NCBI RefSeq assembly: GCF_000024465.1
Contig: NC_014010.1
Span: forward strand, 372,001-436,000
From: Candidatus Puniceispirillum marinum IMCC1322
Lineage (GTDB): Bacteria; Pseudomonadota; Alphaproteobacteria; Puniceispirillales; Puniceispirillaceae
DNA: 64,000 nt
Direction: 5' to 3'
Position 1 is the stretch's first letter, and each line of letters starts with the position of its first letter. Positions 34,273 to 42,123 of the stretch are shown here, piece after piece. The notes under the pieces are model-generated. The model saw nothing but the letters and a program-made list of their open reading frames with translations. It had not been told where the DNA came from and ran no database searches. The position numbers were made by a program, and so were the translations under genes.

Positions 34273-34700
34273 GAGGATAGGTTCCTTTGGGTTTCGTGGG
34301 CGGGACTCTGCGTTGAAAGGTCAGACAACAACAACAACAAGACCAACCCTTTAACCACTTTTTGAAATTGGATTAGATTTTGACCCACTGGGGGTCGTTT
34401 TTGGCCGTATGGAACCAAAATTCTTGGGTCAAATAACGTAAGTGACTGATATGTATGGATATCGATGCTGGCAAAAGGGCAAGTGATATGAGATCACGAT
34501 GCCAAACATGGGCAGCATTAGATGACATTAGCCAGTCGTCAGAAATTTATTGGAATGAGGTCGGATTTCTTCGTTACAAATCGGGACATGCTTGAAAAGA
34601 CTTTTGCGGCACATGTCCAAGATACTTCGTTACAAATCTGGACGTGTATGTAAGCATCGAACCTTGAGTTAACCTTTCCTCGTCAACAAAGGCATAAGAC
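34273..34700. other. Control region between tail genes and plus-strand gene
   Basis: 428 bp without a convincing gene. It holds a 9-bp inverted repeat (TTTGACCCA at 34379, TGGGTCAAA at 34425) and the GTTACAAAT repeats described separately. A host-type plus-strand promoter candidate is TTGGGT-17-TGATAT at 34425-34453, leading toward the 51-aa gene. As the only place where the transcription direction changes, it is the best candidate for the lysogeny switch. Confidence 0.5.
34569..34646. promoter_or_regulatory. Repeated operator-like sites
   Basis: Two 22-bp direct copies of CTTCGTTACAAATCGGGACATG (34569-34590 and 34625-34646, two mismatches) 56 bp apart. Between them CATGTCC (34612-34618) is the exact inverse of GGACATG at the end of the first copy. 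Three related sites in 78 bp upstream of a divergently placed gene look like operators for a regulator; which protein binds is unknown. Confidence 0.5.
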
Positions 34701-34856
34701 ATGAATGATCAATCTTTCGACCCAAGTAGACTAGCGATCACTAACGGCCTGTCGTCCGGCTATCGGAAAAAGACACGCAATGTACAAGTGAAAATCTTGG
34801 TGTCACTTATGTCTTTAGTGACTTTGGTCTACCTTATTTCAAGTCATATATTATAG
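34701..34856 (+). CDS. 51-aa single-span membrane peptide, only plus-strand phage gene
   Basis: MNDQSFDPSRLAITNGLSSG, then a basic stretch YRKKTRNVQ and a C-terminal membrane helix VKILVSLMSLVTLVYLISSHIL. AAAGG lies 8 nt before the ATG. Positive charges just before the helix predict the N-terminus inside the cell. Its opposite orientation, in the control region, suggests expression in the lysogen, perhaps for exclusion of other phages or as a regulator. It is not long enough to judge by codon use, so it could be chance. Confidence 0.5.
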   Translation: MNDQSFDPSRLAITNGLSSGYRKKTRNVQVKILVSLMSLVTLVYLISSHIL

Positions 34857-34893
34857 TCATCGAAATCGGTATTCAGGGTGTCCATAGTTCCCT

Positions 34894-34911
34894 TAGGTAG
34901 GCAGTCGTGGA
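34894..34911 (-). promoter_or_regulatory. Phage RNA polymerase promoter, late (P1)
   Basis: Minus strand TCCACGACTGCCTACCTA followed by AGGGAAC. It contains ACGACT, the recognition core of T7 promoters (TAATACGACTCACTATAGGG). One of five copies in the prophage, with one base (T for A) different from the others. Transcription from here would run leftward over all structural and lysis genes, and antisense through the 51-aa plus-strand gene. Confidence 0.75.
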
Positions 34912-35009
34912 AATCGTATGTTTACCGACTATTGATTAATATGAATAAAAAACATATGTTCAGGATGTAAGTCCACCGATGTGCACGTTGAGTGGAAAAC
35001 GCTTAAATG

Positions 35010-35068
35010 AGGGCGAAAGCCCTTAGAGGGTGAGAGTAACAGTCTATAGTGACTGTTTTCTCGCCCTC
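35010..35068 (-). terminator. Double hairpin ending the replication-side transcript
   Basis: A 14-nt hairpin AGGGC-GAAA-GCCCT on the plus strand (35010-35023) sits beside a long one (35026-35068): GAGGGTGAGAgtAACAGTC pairs with GACTGTTtTCTCGCCCTC around loop TATAGT, with one small internal loop. On the minus strand it starts at the stop codon of the 709-aa gene. Its internal loop also recalls RNase III processing sites of T7-like phages; a long T-run is missing. Confidence 0.55.
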
Positions 35069-37196
35069 ACTTATTTCCAGCTAGATTTTCCCTATCTTCC
35101 TGTCTGACCAATTCCATTGCACGTTTGTGTAAATCTAGGAAATAACTTATCGGATACTTCTTACTGTTTCTTTGCTCACTTTTATAACCAAGTTTCTTTA
35201 GTTTTGATAACAGTCTGCTGTCACCGATGTCCCATGCAGTCGGAATAAAGATTTCACCATTATAAGTTTCGTAATCACTCAAGCCTAACGCGACAGTCAT
35301 TTCAAAACCATGTTCATCCTTTGCATTGCGGTACACTGTGGCCTCAACCATGTTTCTGAGTGGCTTACCGTTTTTATAATGCTGGTCGTGGACGGCCATA
35401 ATAAGCTTTGAACTTTTACTCATGTTGATGCCGCAACGTACAGCTAGTGTCGCATCTGTGTGGGTTGGGATGTGCTTATATCTACTTTCAATCACAGCCA
35501 TGCCAACAACCAGATATGAACGTTTTCCAGCGTTGATTAATTCATCAATTCTGTCTGAAACCATTTCCGCCCATTCTTCTTGTTGTAAGCGTTTGTCTTC
35601 TGGTATTCCGGCATTGTATCTTTCGGTCTCTTCATACTTCTCCTCAAGATCAGCTAACTCTTGGTTCTTGCCCATAGCAAATCTTCTGATCTTGTTGTCT
35701 AAAATAGACTTTGGTTCTGTATCTTCATAATTGACTAATGGATTAAGCTCACCAGCTTCAAGAGAACCGTCGTTCAAAGTAACTTCAACGAATTCGCCAT
35801 CATCATTTGCAAACATATAGATAGGCAAATTCCCAAACGTCATCAGCTTGCGGTTCATACTTCTATTTAAGACATCTTTTGCTTTTACGCCCGACACTGT
35901 TGGCCTAGAAGCATTGGCGTTGTACTTCCAACGTCGGACGTCCCCTTTAGGATAGAAGACAACAAGGTCATCATCTTCTTCGTTCCAATCAAGTTCAAAA
36001 CCAGCGGGTAATTCTATCCAATTGTAGTTTTCAACATCTTTGATTGGATGCTCTGTAAGAAACAAGGTCTCATTATTACCATTAGCGGCTTCGCGTCTTA
36101 CCTTATAATGATCATACATTCTTTTGAATTCTGGGTCTGCCTTACGTCCTTCTATGTAGGCATCCCTCCCTTCAGGTCTCCAAGGTCTGATTTCGTTGTT
36201 GAAAAATAGAACAAGTTCATCATCAGTCGGTGTCAGTAACTGAATTTCCATTGCTTGTTCGCTTACCACACCATCAAGGAGAGTCAGCCTTTCAGCTCTG
36301 GCACTTAATTTTGCCGCTAGTTCTGGTTGTGTCTCTATTTCGATCAGACTTTTGTATGAAATCAAAAAGTCCAAGTCTTCTTGGTCGTGAATTGTGATGT
36401 CGATGAAACGGATATCTTTTGTATGATCTTCGTCGTTGATTAATGCCCAAACAGGCTGTCTCAGCATCAAGTCCAACTTGTCAGCTATGAGCTTGCGGTA
36501 ATAGATATGCTTTGGAAATGCAAAGTAGATGGTGGCTTCAGAAGTGACAACCTTGATTGTTCCGTTGTCATCTTCAACAAATGACTGAAGTGTACCCAAG
36601 ACACGCCATTCGAACCCTTGTTCAATCAGTGGCGGGAGGCTTTCAAAATCCTTTTTGTCCTGTGGGTACGTTTCACGCTCTTGAGGCGTTCTGCCACGTT
36701 CGTTTTTCCACAAGACATAACGTCTATATGAGTCAGTGAAATCTTTGTCCGTGTTCAGCATCTTACGAAATTGCGTGTATCCCATGTCTTCAATACGCTT
36801 TTCGAAATTCAACTGCGTCTTCATAACTTCCAGTTCAGCGGCGTCGGCTTCGGCTTTTTGCTTTGCTCTTCTTAGAGCAAGCCTAGCGTCCATCAATGAC
36901 TCAACTGCTTGATCATCGCCTTCTTTAGGCCATCCGGCTGATAAGCCATCATCAAGGAATACGTCTGTGAACCAATCTTTTCGTGAATATACGCCATCGC
37001 TGAAATTACCAACGCTGGAACGGTAGACAACATCGTGACCAACCAGCTCCTGAAGTTTTGTTAGAAACTCTGGGCTTCGCATGTATTTGACGTGATTGAT
37101 CGATACGGAGTCGCCGTCTTCATTGATGATGTTGTAGTAGTTGCCGACAACTTGAACTTCGACAAGCTTACCAAAGGGCGTATATGTGAACTGCAT
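35067..37196 (-). CDS. Large phage protein of unknown function (709 aa)
   Basis: Soluble, acidic, without membrane segments or motifs I recognise. It has a beta-rich start (MQFTYTPFGKLVEVQVVGNYYNIINEDGDSVSINHVKYMRSPEFLTKLQEL), a coiled coil near residues 105-140 (LALRRAKQKAEADAAELEVMKTQLNFEKRIEDM), acidic middle parts, a second helical stretch near 540-580 and a basic C-terminus (LLSKLKKLGYKSEQRNSKKYPISYFLDLHKRAMELV). GAAGG precedes the ATG by 7 nt. A rho-independent terminator separates it from thyX upstream and a hairpin pair from the late promoter downstream, so it appears to be its own unit, possibly with a host-type promoter near 37225-37255. Virion, takeover or lysogeny roles are all open. 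Confidence 0.85.
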   Translation of the reverse strand: MQFTYTPFGKLVEVQVVGNYYNIINEDGDSVSINHVKYMRSPEFLTKLQELVGHDVVYRSSVGNFSDGVYSRKDWFTDVFLDDGLSAGWPKEGDDQAVESLMDARLALRRAKQKAEADAAELEVMKTQLNFEKRIEDMGYTQFRKMLNTDKDFTDSYRRYVLWKNERGRTPQERETYPQDKKDFESLPPLIEQGFEWRVLGTLQSFVEDDNGTIKVVTSEATIYFAFPKHIYYRKLIADKLDLMLRQPVWALINDEDHTKDIRFIDITIHDQEDLDFLISYKSLIEIETQPELAAKLSARAERLTLLDGVVSEQAMEIQLLTPTDDELVLFFNNEIRPWRPEGRDAYIEGRKADPEFKRMYDHYKVRREAANGNNETLFLTEHPIKDVENYNWIELPAGFELDWNEEDDDLVVFYPKGDVRRWKYNANASRPTVSGVKAKDVLNRSMNRKLMTFGNLPIYMFANDDGEFVEVTLNDGSLEAGELNPLVNYEDTEPKSILDNKIRRFAMGKNQELADLEEKYEETERYNAGIPEDKRLQQEEWAEMVSDRIDELINAGKRSYLVVGMAVIESRYKHIPTHTDATLAVRCGINMSKSSKLIMAVHDQHYKNGKPLRNMVEATVYRNAKDEHGFEMTVALGLSDYETYNGEIFIPTAWDIGDSRLLSKLKKLGYKSEQRNSKKYPISYFLDLHKRAMELVRQEDRENLAGNK

Positions 37197-37268
37197 GAAA
37201 AGCCTTCTTTGATTGAACTGGCATCATCATAATAGTTAGCAACCAAATGCGTAAGAGCAAAACTACAG

Positions 37269-37309
37269 AAAAAAAAGCCCTACCAGATACTATCGATCCA
37301 GTAGGGCTT
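37269..37309 (-). terminator. Rho-independent terminator behind thyX
   Basis: On the minus strand AGCCCTAC and GTAGGGCT form a perfect 8-bp stem with a partly paired inner region, followed by eight T. It lies 7 nt after the thyX stop and should end the replication/nucleotide transcript when read by host polymerase. Confidence 0.88.
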
Positions 37310-37315
37310 GAGTAT

Positions 37316-37945
37316 TCAAACAGACATCAATGCTCTCCAAGACACTGGGAACAATCGTTCACAATGCTCGTTGATACCGTTTGCTATGATTTGGGTTTCT
37401 TCTTGTGTATGCGGGTCAAGGCGTTGCTTGCATATTCTGCCGAAGGCATGAAGCGAACCTGACCAGAACCATTCAGTCATCATGGTTTGTGGCAGAATTA
37501 CACGAGCCATCTCTGGGGCTACACCCGCATCGATAAGCGATTTGTAATTCTTGAAGGCCAGTAGGTTGGTTTGTTCCAAGATCATCTTGGCTGTATTCTG
37601 GTCATCTATTTCACCAGAAGAGCCTTGCTTGCTGTCTTGGGGTCTTCCTCGCCAGACAGTCGGATTGTAGAATTCAGGATCACTATCGACATATCGACGT
37701 GATACTTCGTTCCAAGACAATCCAACCTGATGTTTGACGAGCTGTCGCGCAACAAAGATTGGGGCTTTGATGCGGAACTGAAGAAAAGCATGGGCGAATG
37801 GTGACCAGTGGTTGTGCTTGGCCAGATATCCGATCAGCTTTTCGTCTTTGTCATCGAGGTCTTCGCTTTCCTTTGCGAAAGACACACGAGCGGCATTCAC
37901 AACGGTGAGGTCGGAACCCATGTGTTCGATCAGATTAACGTCCAT
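37316..37945 (-). CDS. thyX: FAD-dependent thymidylate synthase ThyX
   Basis: Makes dTMP from dUMP with methylene-tetrahydrofolate, FAD and NADPH. The ThyX motif appears as RQLVKHQVGLSWNEVSRRY near residue 70 (family RHRxxSxNExSxRY, with HQ for the second R). HWSPFAHAFLQFRIKAPIFVARQ before it and ILPQTMMTEWFWSGSLHAFGRICKQRLDPHTQEE after it are characteristic. 209 aa is normal for phage versions. It overlaps the Zn-ribbon gene by 11 nt and ends the nucleotide operon. Confidence 0.95.
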   Translation of the reverse strand: MDVNLIEHMGSDLTVVNAARVSFAKESEDLDDKDEKLIGYLAKHNHWSPFAHAFLQFRIKAPIFVARQLVKHQVGLSWNEVSRRYVDSDPEFYNPTVWRGRPQDSKQGSSGEIDDQNTAKMILEQTNLLAFKNYKSLIDAGVAPEMARVILPQTMMTEWFWSGSLHAFGRICKQRLDPHTQEETQIIANGINEHCERLFPVSWRALMSV

Positions 37946-38141
37946 ATCTCAACAGCTCCTCCCTGTCATCACCCTCTTCATCGGGGTCAAAATACGTATG
38001 GTGAGGTGTATTAGCACCGCAACAAGTGCACTCCGTCCAATCGGTCTGTTTGATCAATGTGCTGTTTTTGACCGCTGTAAATATTTGTTCTCGGCACATA
38101 AGTGATTTCTGATCGCCGCAATCGGGGCAAGGATACGTCAT
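37935..38141 (-). CDS. Small zinc-ribbon protein (68 aa)
   Basis: Two Cys pairs, CPDCGDQKSLMC and CTCCGANTP, about 30 residues apart form a zinc ribbon; the acidic tail is DPDEEGDDREELLRYGR. The start (MTYPCPD) overlaps the reductase stop as TGATG and is preferred over a longer frame inside that gene. It sits between nrdJ and thyX; such ribbons may bind DNA or protein partners, but no function is shown. Confidence 0.7.
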   Translation of the reverse strand: MTYPCPDCGDQKSLMCREQIFTAVKNSTLIKQTDWTECTCCGANTPHHTYFDPDEEGDDREELLRYGR

Positions 38142-39862
38142 CAGCCGCACTCCTTCTGCCCACTTTCTGGGTCGATGAAGCAAGCTTCAGCCTTTGGTTG
38201 ATTGTCGTTGTCGGCTGGTTTCACCTCATTCAGAATGCCGTATCTTAATCCGGCAGCCCTAAAGGTTGTGATGCCTTTGCACCCTGACAGCCACGCTTTC
38301 ATGTATAGGTTTTTGAAATCGTCGTAGGAAACATCATCGCCAACATTGCATGTCTTTGAACATGCGCTGTCCACATATTGCTGTGCCATAGCCAAGACAG
38401 ACAGATGCTCTTCAGCCGATATTTCGTTGGCTGTCCGGCCTGATACACCTTGTGTGAAGGCATAGTCTTCCACACGTTCAATCTGGTGACCGTCGAACTG
38501 TTGGATTGTCCGGTCATAGTAAAGACTGAATGGTGGCTCAATCCCAGAGCTGACGTTGTCAGCCGTAAGCGAGATCGTTCCAGTTGGAGCTATCGAAGTC
38601 AGGTGTGAGTTTCTAATGCCATAGGCACCAATCTTTTCCTGAATGTCTTTTGGTAGCTGTTGGATGAATTCGCCTTGAGGATACTTCACTGGGTCGAAAA
38701 GCGGGAAAGCCCCCTTCTCATGTGCCAGATCAGCCGATGTATCATAAGCATAATCGCGCAGAGCCTTCAGTGTGGTTTCGGTAAAATCCATGAACTCTGG
38801 TGATCCATATGGAAGACCAAGCATCTCGCCAGCATTGGCTAGTGCAGTCACACCAAGACCCATGCGTCTTTTGGCTTTTGCTTCTGCTTCCTGTTCTGGA
38901 AGCGGGTATATGGTGCGGTCAATGACGTTGTCCATTGCACGAACCACTGTGCGGATGTCAGCCTCAAACTGGTCAAGGTTGAACATCTTTTCTTCCATGT
39001 TGACGTATTTGACTAGGTTGAAAGACCCAAGCAAACATGCGCCATAGGCTGGCAATGGTTGTTCACCGCATGGATTGGTAGCTTCAATTGTCTCGCAATA
39101 CCAAAGATTGTTCAGTCGGTTGATTTGATCGATGAACAGAACCCCTGGTTCAGCCCAATCCCATGTAGAACGCATGACCATGTCCCATAATGCTTCTGGA
39201 TCGACTTCCTTGTAGGTTCGACCATCGTACTTGAGTGGGAATGGTTTGCCTTGCTGTAGGTGCATCATGAATTCATCAGTCACACCTATGCTGATGTTGA
39301 AACCAGTCAGCTTGTCAGAGTTGTGCTTTGCAGTCAGGAACTGCTCGATGTCTGGATGGTCAATTCTGAGGACACCCATCTGTGCCCCACGTCTGTGACC
39401 GGAGCTGGCTATGGTCTGACATACGCTGTCAAAGATACCCATGAAGCTGACTGGTCCTGATGACTTGCTTTCAAGGCTTTTGATCCTGTCGCCTCGTGGC
39501 CGTAAACGTGAGAAATCGTATCCTATGCCGCCGCCGCGCCGCATGGTTTCTGCGGCTTCCGTTGCTCGTTGCATGATACTTTCCATTGAGTCACCAATGA
39601 CACCGCTGACAAAGCAGTTAAAAGCTGTTGTCTGTCTTGCGGCTCCCATTGCATTCTGTACTCGTCCGGCTGGTAAAAAGCGCATATTCCGAAGGACATC
39701 CTTGAAGTCTTCGAAATGCTCTGAACTATCCTTCAGGCTGTCCGCTATACGCACGATTTTTGAATAGAAGTCTTCGCCAGTCTGACGATATTTGATGGTG
39801 TCTATCTCTTCCGATAATGGAAGCGAAGGACCGTAGTGTTGATTGTGCTTTTTGCTACTCAT
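38141..39862 (-). CDS. nrdJ: Ribonucleotide reductase, class II (B12-dependent)
   Basis: Converts ribonucleotides to deoxyribonucleotides for phage DNA synthesis. The active-site motif NPCGEQPL is near residue 262, the first redox Cys in FNCFVSG near residue 82, SSGHRRGAQMGVL near 157, and the loop SIAPTGTISLTADNVSSGIEP near residue 425. A single gene of 573 aa without a small subunit or ATP-cone fits the monomeric or dimeric adenosylcobalamin class. The C-terminus ends with two Cys (EACFIDPESGQKECG) suited to re-reduction. It overlaps the methyltransferase gene by 8 nt and is followed by thyX. Confidence 0.93.
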   Translation of the reverse strand: MSSKKHNQHYGPSLPLSEEIDTIKYRQTGEDFYSKIVRIADSLKDSSEHFEDFKDVLRNMRFLPAGRVQNAMGAARQTTAFNCFVSGVIGDSMESIMQRATEAAETMRRGGGIGYDFSRLRPRGDRIKSLESKSSGPVSFMGIFDSVCQTIASSGHRRGAQMGVLRIDHPDIEQFLTAKHNSDKLTGFNISIGVTDEFMMHLQQGKPFPLKYDGRTYKEVDPEALWDMVMRSTWDWAEPGVLFIDQINRLNNLWYCETIEATNPCGEQPLPAYGACLLGSFNLVKYVNMEEKMFNLDQFEADIRTVVRAMDNVIDRTIYPLPEQEAEAKAKRRMGLGVTALANAGEMLGLPYGSPEFMDFTETTLKALRDYAYDTSADLAHEKGAFPLFDPVKYPQGEFIQQLPKDIQEKIGAYGIRNSHLTSIAPTGTISLTADNVSSGIEPPFSLYYDRTIQQFDGHQIERVEDYAFTQGVSGRTANEISAEEHLSVLAMAQQYVDSACSKTCNVGDDVSYDDFKNLYMKAWLSGCKGITTFRAAGLRYGILNEVKPADNDNQPKAEACFIDPESGQKECG

Positions 39863-41078
39863 TGATTTCCTTCTCTATGGTCAGTTTGATTGCTATGCCA
39901 ATGCGCTGTGCAATCTGGGGCAATATCGAATTGCCCAGACCCTTCAGTCGATTGGTTCTGTCTTTAACGCCCACAGCTATGCGGGGAATGTCTAAAGGCT
40001 CGTCCATCCACGCGGATACCCCATCAGATAGTGTTCCACCCAGTCTGGGTTCAGTTGACCCTGACCCTTCATAGGGTTGTCCGTGTGCTGTACAGCTACG
40101 TCCAGCGTGTCCATTGAGACCTTGCCATTCCGTATCCGTCCGCCCCTGTAGCCGCCTTTGTGGTCTCTGGTTGTCGGTGTTGGCCACGTCTGTGACTTGG
40201 CTACCTGAACCCTCAAGCTGTCTCTCGTAGGCTGATGATCCGTTGTCATTTCCCATTCGGTCACTGTCGCGTGTTTCGCTTCCTGTGCCAGTGGGGTTGG
40301 CCACATTCGTGCCTGATCCGCTAGGTTGGCTCCATAGGTCTGTGTGGGATCGGTCTTGCTGATCCGACGTCCATCCGCCCCCAGTTGTCTGGGACCGCCT
40401 GTTCCGTCCGTAGTCCGTGGCGTTGCCCAAAGCTCCGGTTCCTTTGCTTTCTGCCAATTCTGGACTGTCTGTTCGTCCACTTGCTCCCGAAGGTTCGATG
40501 GTCGTGTTCGACCCTTCCGTGTTGTCGTTGCTTGGCGTTTCAGGGCTTCTTCTGATCTCTGTGGAAGATGATCCATTGTGTTTGGCGTCGCCCACATATC
40601 TTGCGACAATCCAGACTCGTCGTCTTTGGTGGGGGGCACCGACGCCTTCAGCTCCAATAACAAACGGTTTTGTGGCGTAGCCTTGAGACTCCAGATCAAG
40701 TAAGACCTCGTCGAGACCCAGTGCAATGTGGCCATAAACGTTTTCGCAAACCACCCAAGAGGGTCTTTTGAGTGCAATAATTTGGCTGATGTACGGCCAG
40801 ATGTGGCGGTCATCTTCTTTGCCTTTTTGGCGTCCAGCAACTGAGAATGGCTGGCAGGGATATCCGGCTGACAGGATGTCGTGGTCGGGGATTTGGCTTG
40901 GCTCATTAGCTAGCTCCTTTACGTCGTTGACAATTGGCACATCAGGCCAATGCTTGTTCAAAACCTTTCGACACCATTCGTCAGTGTCGCAAAACATAAT
41001 GGGCTGAGATAACCCAGCCCATTCGAAGCCTAAACTGAAGCCACCTATCCCGCTTGCGAGGTCGAGGTGTTTCAGCAT
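39855..41078 (-). CDS. DNA (cytosine-5) methyltransferase
   Basis: Methylates cytosine in phage DNA, probably against host restriction. Motif I is LDLASGIGGFSLGFEWAG, motif IV with the catalytic Cys SAGYPCQPFSVAGRQ near residue 78, motif VI CENVYGH, motif VIII GAPHQRRRVWIVA, and the C-terminal motif X-like RLKGLGNSILPQIAQRIG. The target-recognition part (residues about 165-350) is low in complexity with repeated V-A-N/D-A type units. Start MLKHLDL follows AGGAG; the longer frame would run into the preceding gene. Much of the middle is also open in another frame, see the nested ORF. No endonuclease partner gene is present. Confidence 0.92.
   Translation of the reverse strand: MLKHLDLASGIGGFSLGFEWAGLSQPIMFCDTDEWCRKVLNKHWPDVPIVNDVKELANEPSQIPDHDILSAGYPCQPFSVAGRQKGKEDDRHIWPYISQIIALKRPSWVVCENVYGHIALGLDEVLLDLESQGYATKPFVIGAEGVGAPHQRRRVWIVARYVGDAKHNGSSSTEIRRSPETPSNDNTEGSNTTIEPSGASGRTDSPELAESKGTGALGNATDYGRNRRSQTTGGGWTSDQQDRSHTDLWSQPSGSGTNVANPTGTGSETRDSDRMGNDNGSSAYERQLEGSGSQVTDVANTDNQRPQRRLQGRTDTEWQGLNGHAGRSCTAHGQPYEGSGSTEPRLGGTLSDGVSAWMDEPLDIPRIAVGVKDRTNRLKGLGNSILPQIAQRIGIAIKLTIEKEINE
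39992..40906 (-). CDS. ORF nested in methyltransferase gene, WPTP-repeat type (304 aa)
   Basis: Lies in another frame of the same strand, wholly inside the C5 methyltransferase gene. It starts with ATG 7 nt after a perfect AAGGAG. The product has the pattern of the C-terminal region of many phage methylases: LHWVSTRSYLIWSLKATPQNRLLLELKAS, then repeated W-A/P-T-P units (MWATPNTMDHLPQRSEEALKRQ, ELWATPRTTDG, MWPTPLAQEA, TWPTPTTRDHKGGYRGG) and the ending GQLNPDWVEHYLMGYPRGWTSL. No catalytic motif is present. It may be a real overprinted gene, a frameshift product or a conserved shadow; I could not test this. Confidence 0.45.
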   Translation of the reverse strand: MSQAKSPTTTSCQPDIPASHSQLLDAKKAKKMTATSGRTSAKLLHSKDPLGWFAKTFMATLHWVSTRSYLIWSLKATPQNRLLLELKASVPPTKDDESGLSQDMWATPNTMDHLPQRSEEALKRQATTTRKGRTRPSNLREQVDEQTVQNWQKAKEPELWATPRTTDGTGGPRQLGADGRRISKTDPTQTYGANLADQARMWPTPLAQEAKHATVTEWEMTTDHQPTRDSLRVQVAKSQTWPTPTTRDHKGGYRGGRIRNGKVSMDTLDVAVQHTDNPMKGQGQLNPDWVEHYLMGYPRGWTSL

Positions 41079-41407
41079 GATCGCTCCTTCTCTATCTGTT
41101 TCTGAAGGTTCGCCAATGCTCGCCAAGCAACTTGACCCCAATCTTCATCAATGACGTGGCGCATCATTGCGTCCAGCTCGTCACCAGATTTGGATCGATC
41201 CCAGTGAAGTGTGTCAGGCGTCTGTCCGTGTTGGATGCCGCCTGTCAGTGATACTTTCGCTACAGCCGCTATTGCGTCTGGGAAATATCGAATAAACCCT
41301 GTGTATATTGGTATGGATTTTCGTTCTTTTGCGTCTGATGGTAGACGACTGCCTACCTCTGCCTTTGCCTTTCGTTTCATGAATTCTTCATGTCTCATGG
41401 TGTCCAA
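41072..41407 (-). CDS. dATP/dGTP diphosphohydrolase N-terminal-domain protein (111 aa)
   Basis: Contains AKERKSIPIYTGFIRYFPDAIAAVAKVSLTGGIQHGQTPDTLHWDRSKSGDELDAMMRHVIDEDWGQVAWRALANLQKQIEKE, the whole domain found in phage dGTP-diphosphohydrolase-like (MazZ-related) proteins and standalone small genes. It may bind or clean nucleotides as part of the pool-shaping genes here. The start is uncertain: TTG lies 10 nt after AAGGAG, the next ATG three codons on is too far. Overlaps the exonuclease and methyltransferase genes by 13 and 7 nt. Confidence 0.75.
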   Translation of the reverse strand: MDTMRHEEFMKRKAKAEVGSRLPSDAKERKSIPIYTGFIRYFPDAIAAVAKVSLTGGIQHGQTPDTLHWDRSKSGDELDAMMRHVIDEDWGQVAWRALANLQKQIEKERSC

Positions 41408-42123
41408 AGTTTGACTTCTCCTTTTTGTTCATCCCAGTCCGACCATCGCAGTATGCGAGCCAGTCTGGCTTGTTGAATTGCATCATCTTTTGTCATCCCA
41501 GCTTTCAGGAATGCCTGTTCGACAGCACCCCAACTTGGGTGACTGCCAAGAATAGCTTCAGCTTTTTTGGGACCTATGCCGTGGATGCCTTTGTATCCAT
41601 CGACTGTGTCGCCAACCATTGTCTGGGTAAGGAAAAACCTATCGGCATCCTGTTCAGTGATTGTCATCCGTTCATCTTTGGTTGGACGATAGAGCTGCCC
41701 CGGAATTGTCATCAGGTCTTTGTCATCGCTTACGACGATACACTTGCCGACGTTGTCCGGCATCGTTGATAGAATGCCAAGACAGTCATCTGCCTCAAGC
41801 GTACTTTTCTTGAAGGTGCGATATGATTGTTCGACCCATTCGACCAGTGCTTTGTAGCCGACTGGCTTTCGGGTCTTCTTCCTGTTGCTCTTGTATGATG
41901 GATCAACGTCTTTGCGGAAGTTTGCGTCTGGGTCTGATAGACAGAAGACGCAATCTTTGACGCCAGTTTGTTCCATGATGCTATCGAGCTGGTGCTTGAA
42001 GTTTGCTTTTGCATCGTTCAGGTCAGTCCATAGGCTCCATAAGTCAGAACCCCAGTCCACTTCTACTTCTGCGGACGTGGCTGATTTGAATAGAACGATG
42101 TCGGTATCAATCGCCAAAAACAT
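41395..42123 (-). CDS. 5'-3' exonuclease (T7 gp6-like, FEN/PIN fold)
   Basis: Removes RNA primers and degrades host DNA in T7-like phages. FLAIDTDIVLFKSA with the first Asp, LEADDCLGIL and CIVVSDDKDLMTIPG in the middle, then GDTVDGYKGIHGIGPKKAEAILG (helix-hairpin-helix) form the FEN active site in order. 242 aa is a normal length. GGGAG lies 7 nt before the ATG. It overlaps the 115-aa gene before it by 17 nt. Confidence 0.9.
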   Translation of the reverse strand: MFLAIDTDIVLFKSATSAEVEVDWGSDLWSLWTDLNDAKANFKHQLDSIMEQTGVKDCVFCLSDPDANFRKDVDPSYKSNRKKTRKPVGYKALVEWVEQSYRTFKKSTLEADDCLGILSTMPDNVGKCIVVSDDKDLMTIPGQLYRPTKDERMTITEQDADRFFLTQTMVGDTVDGYKGIHGIGPKKAEAILGSHPSWGAVEQAFLKAGMTKDDAIQQARLARILRWSDWDEQKGEVKLWTP

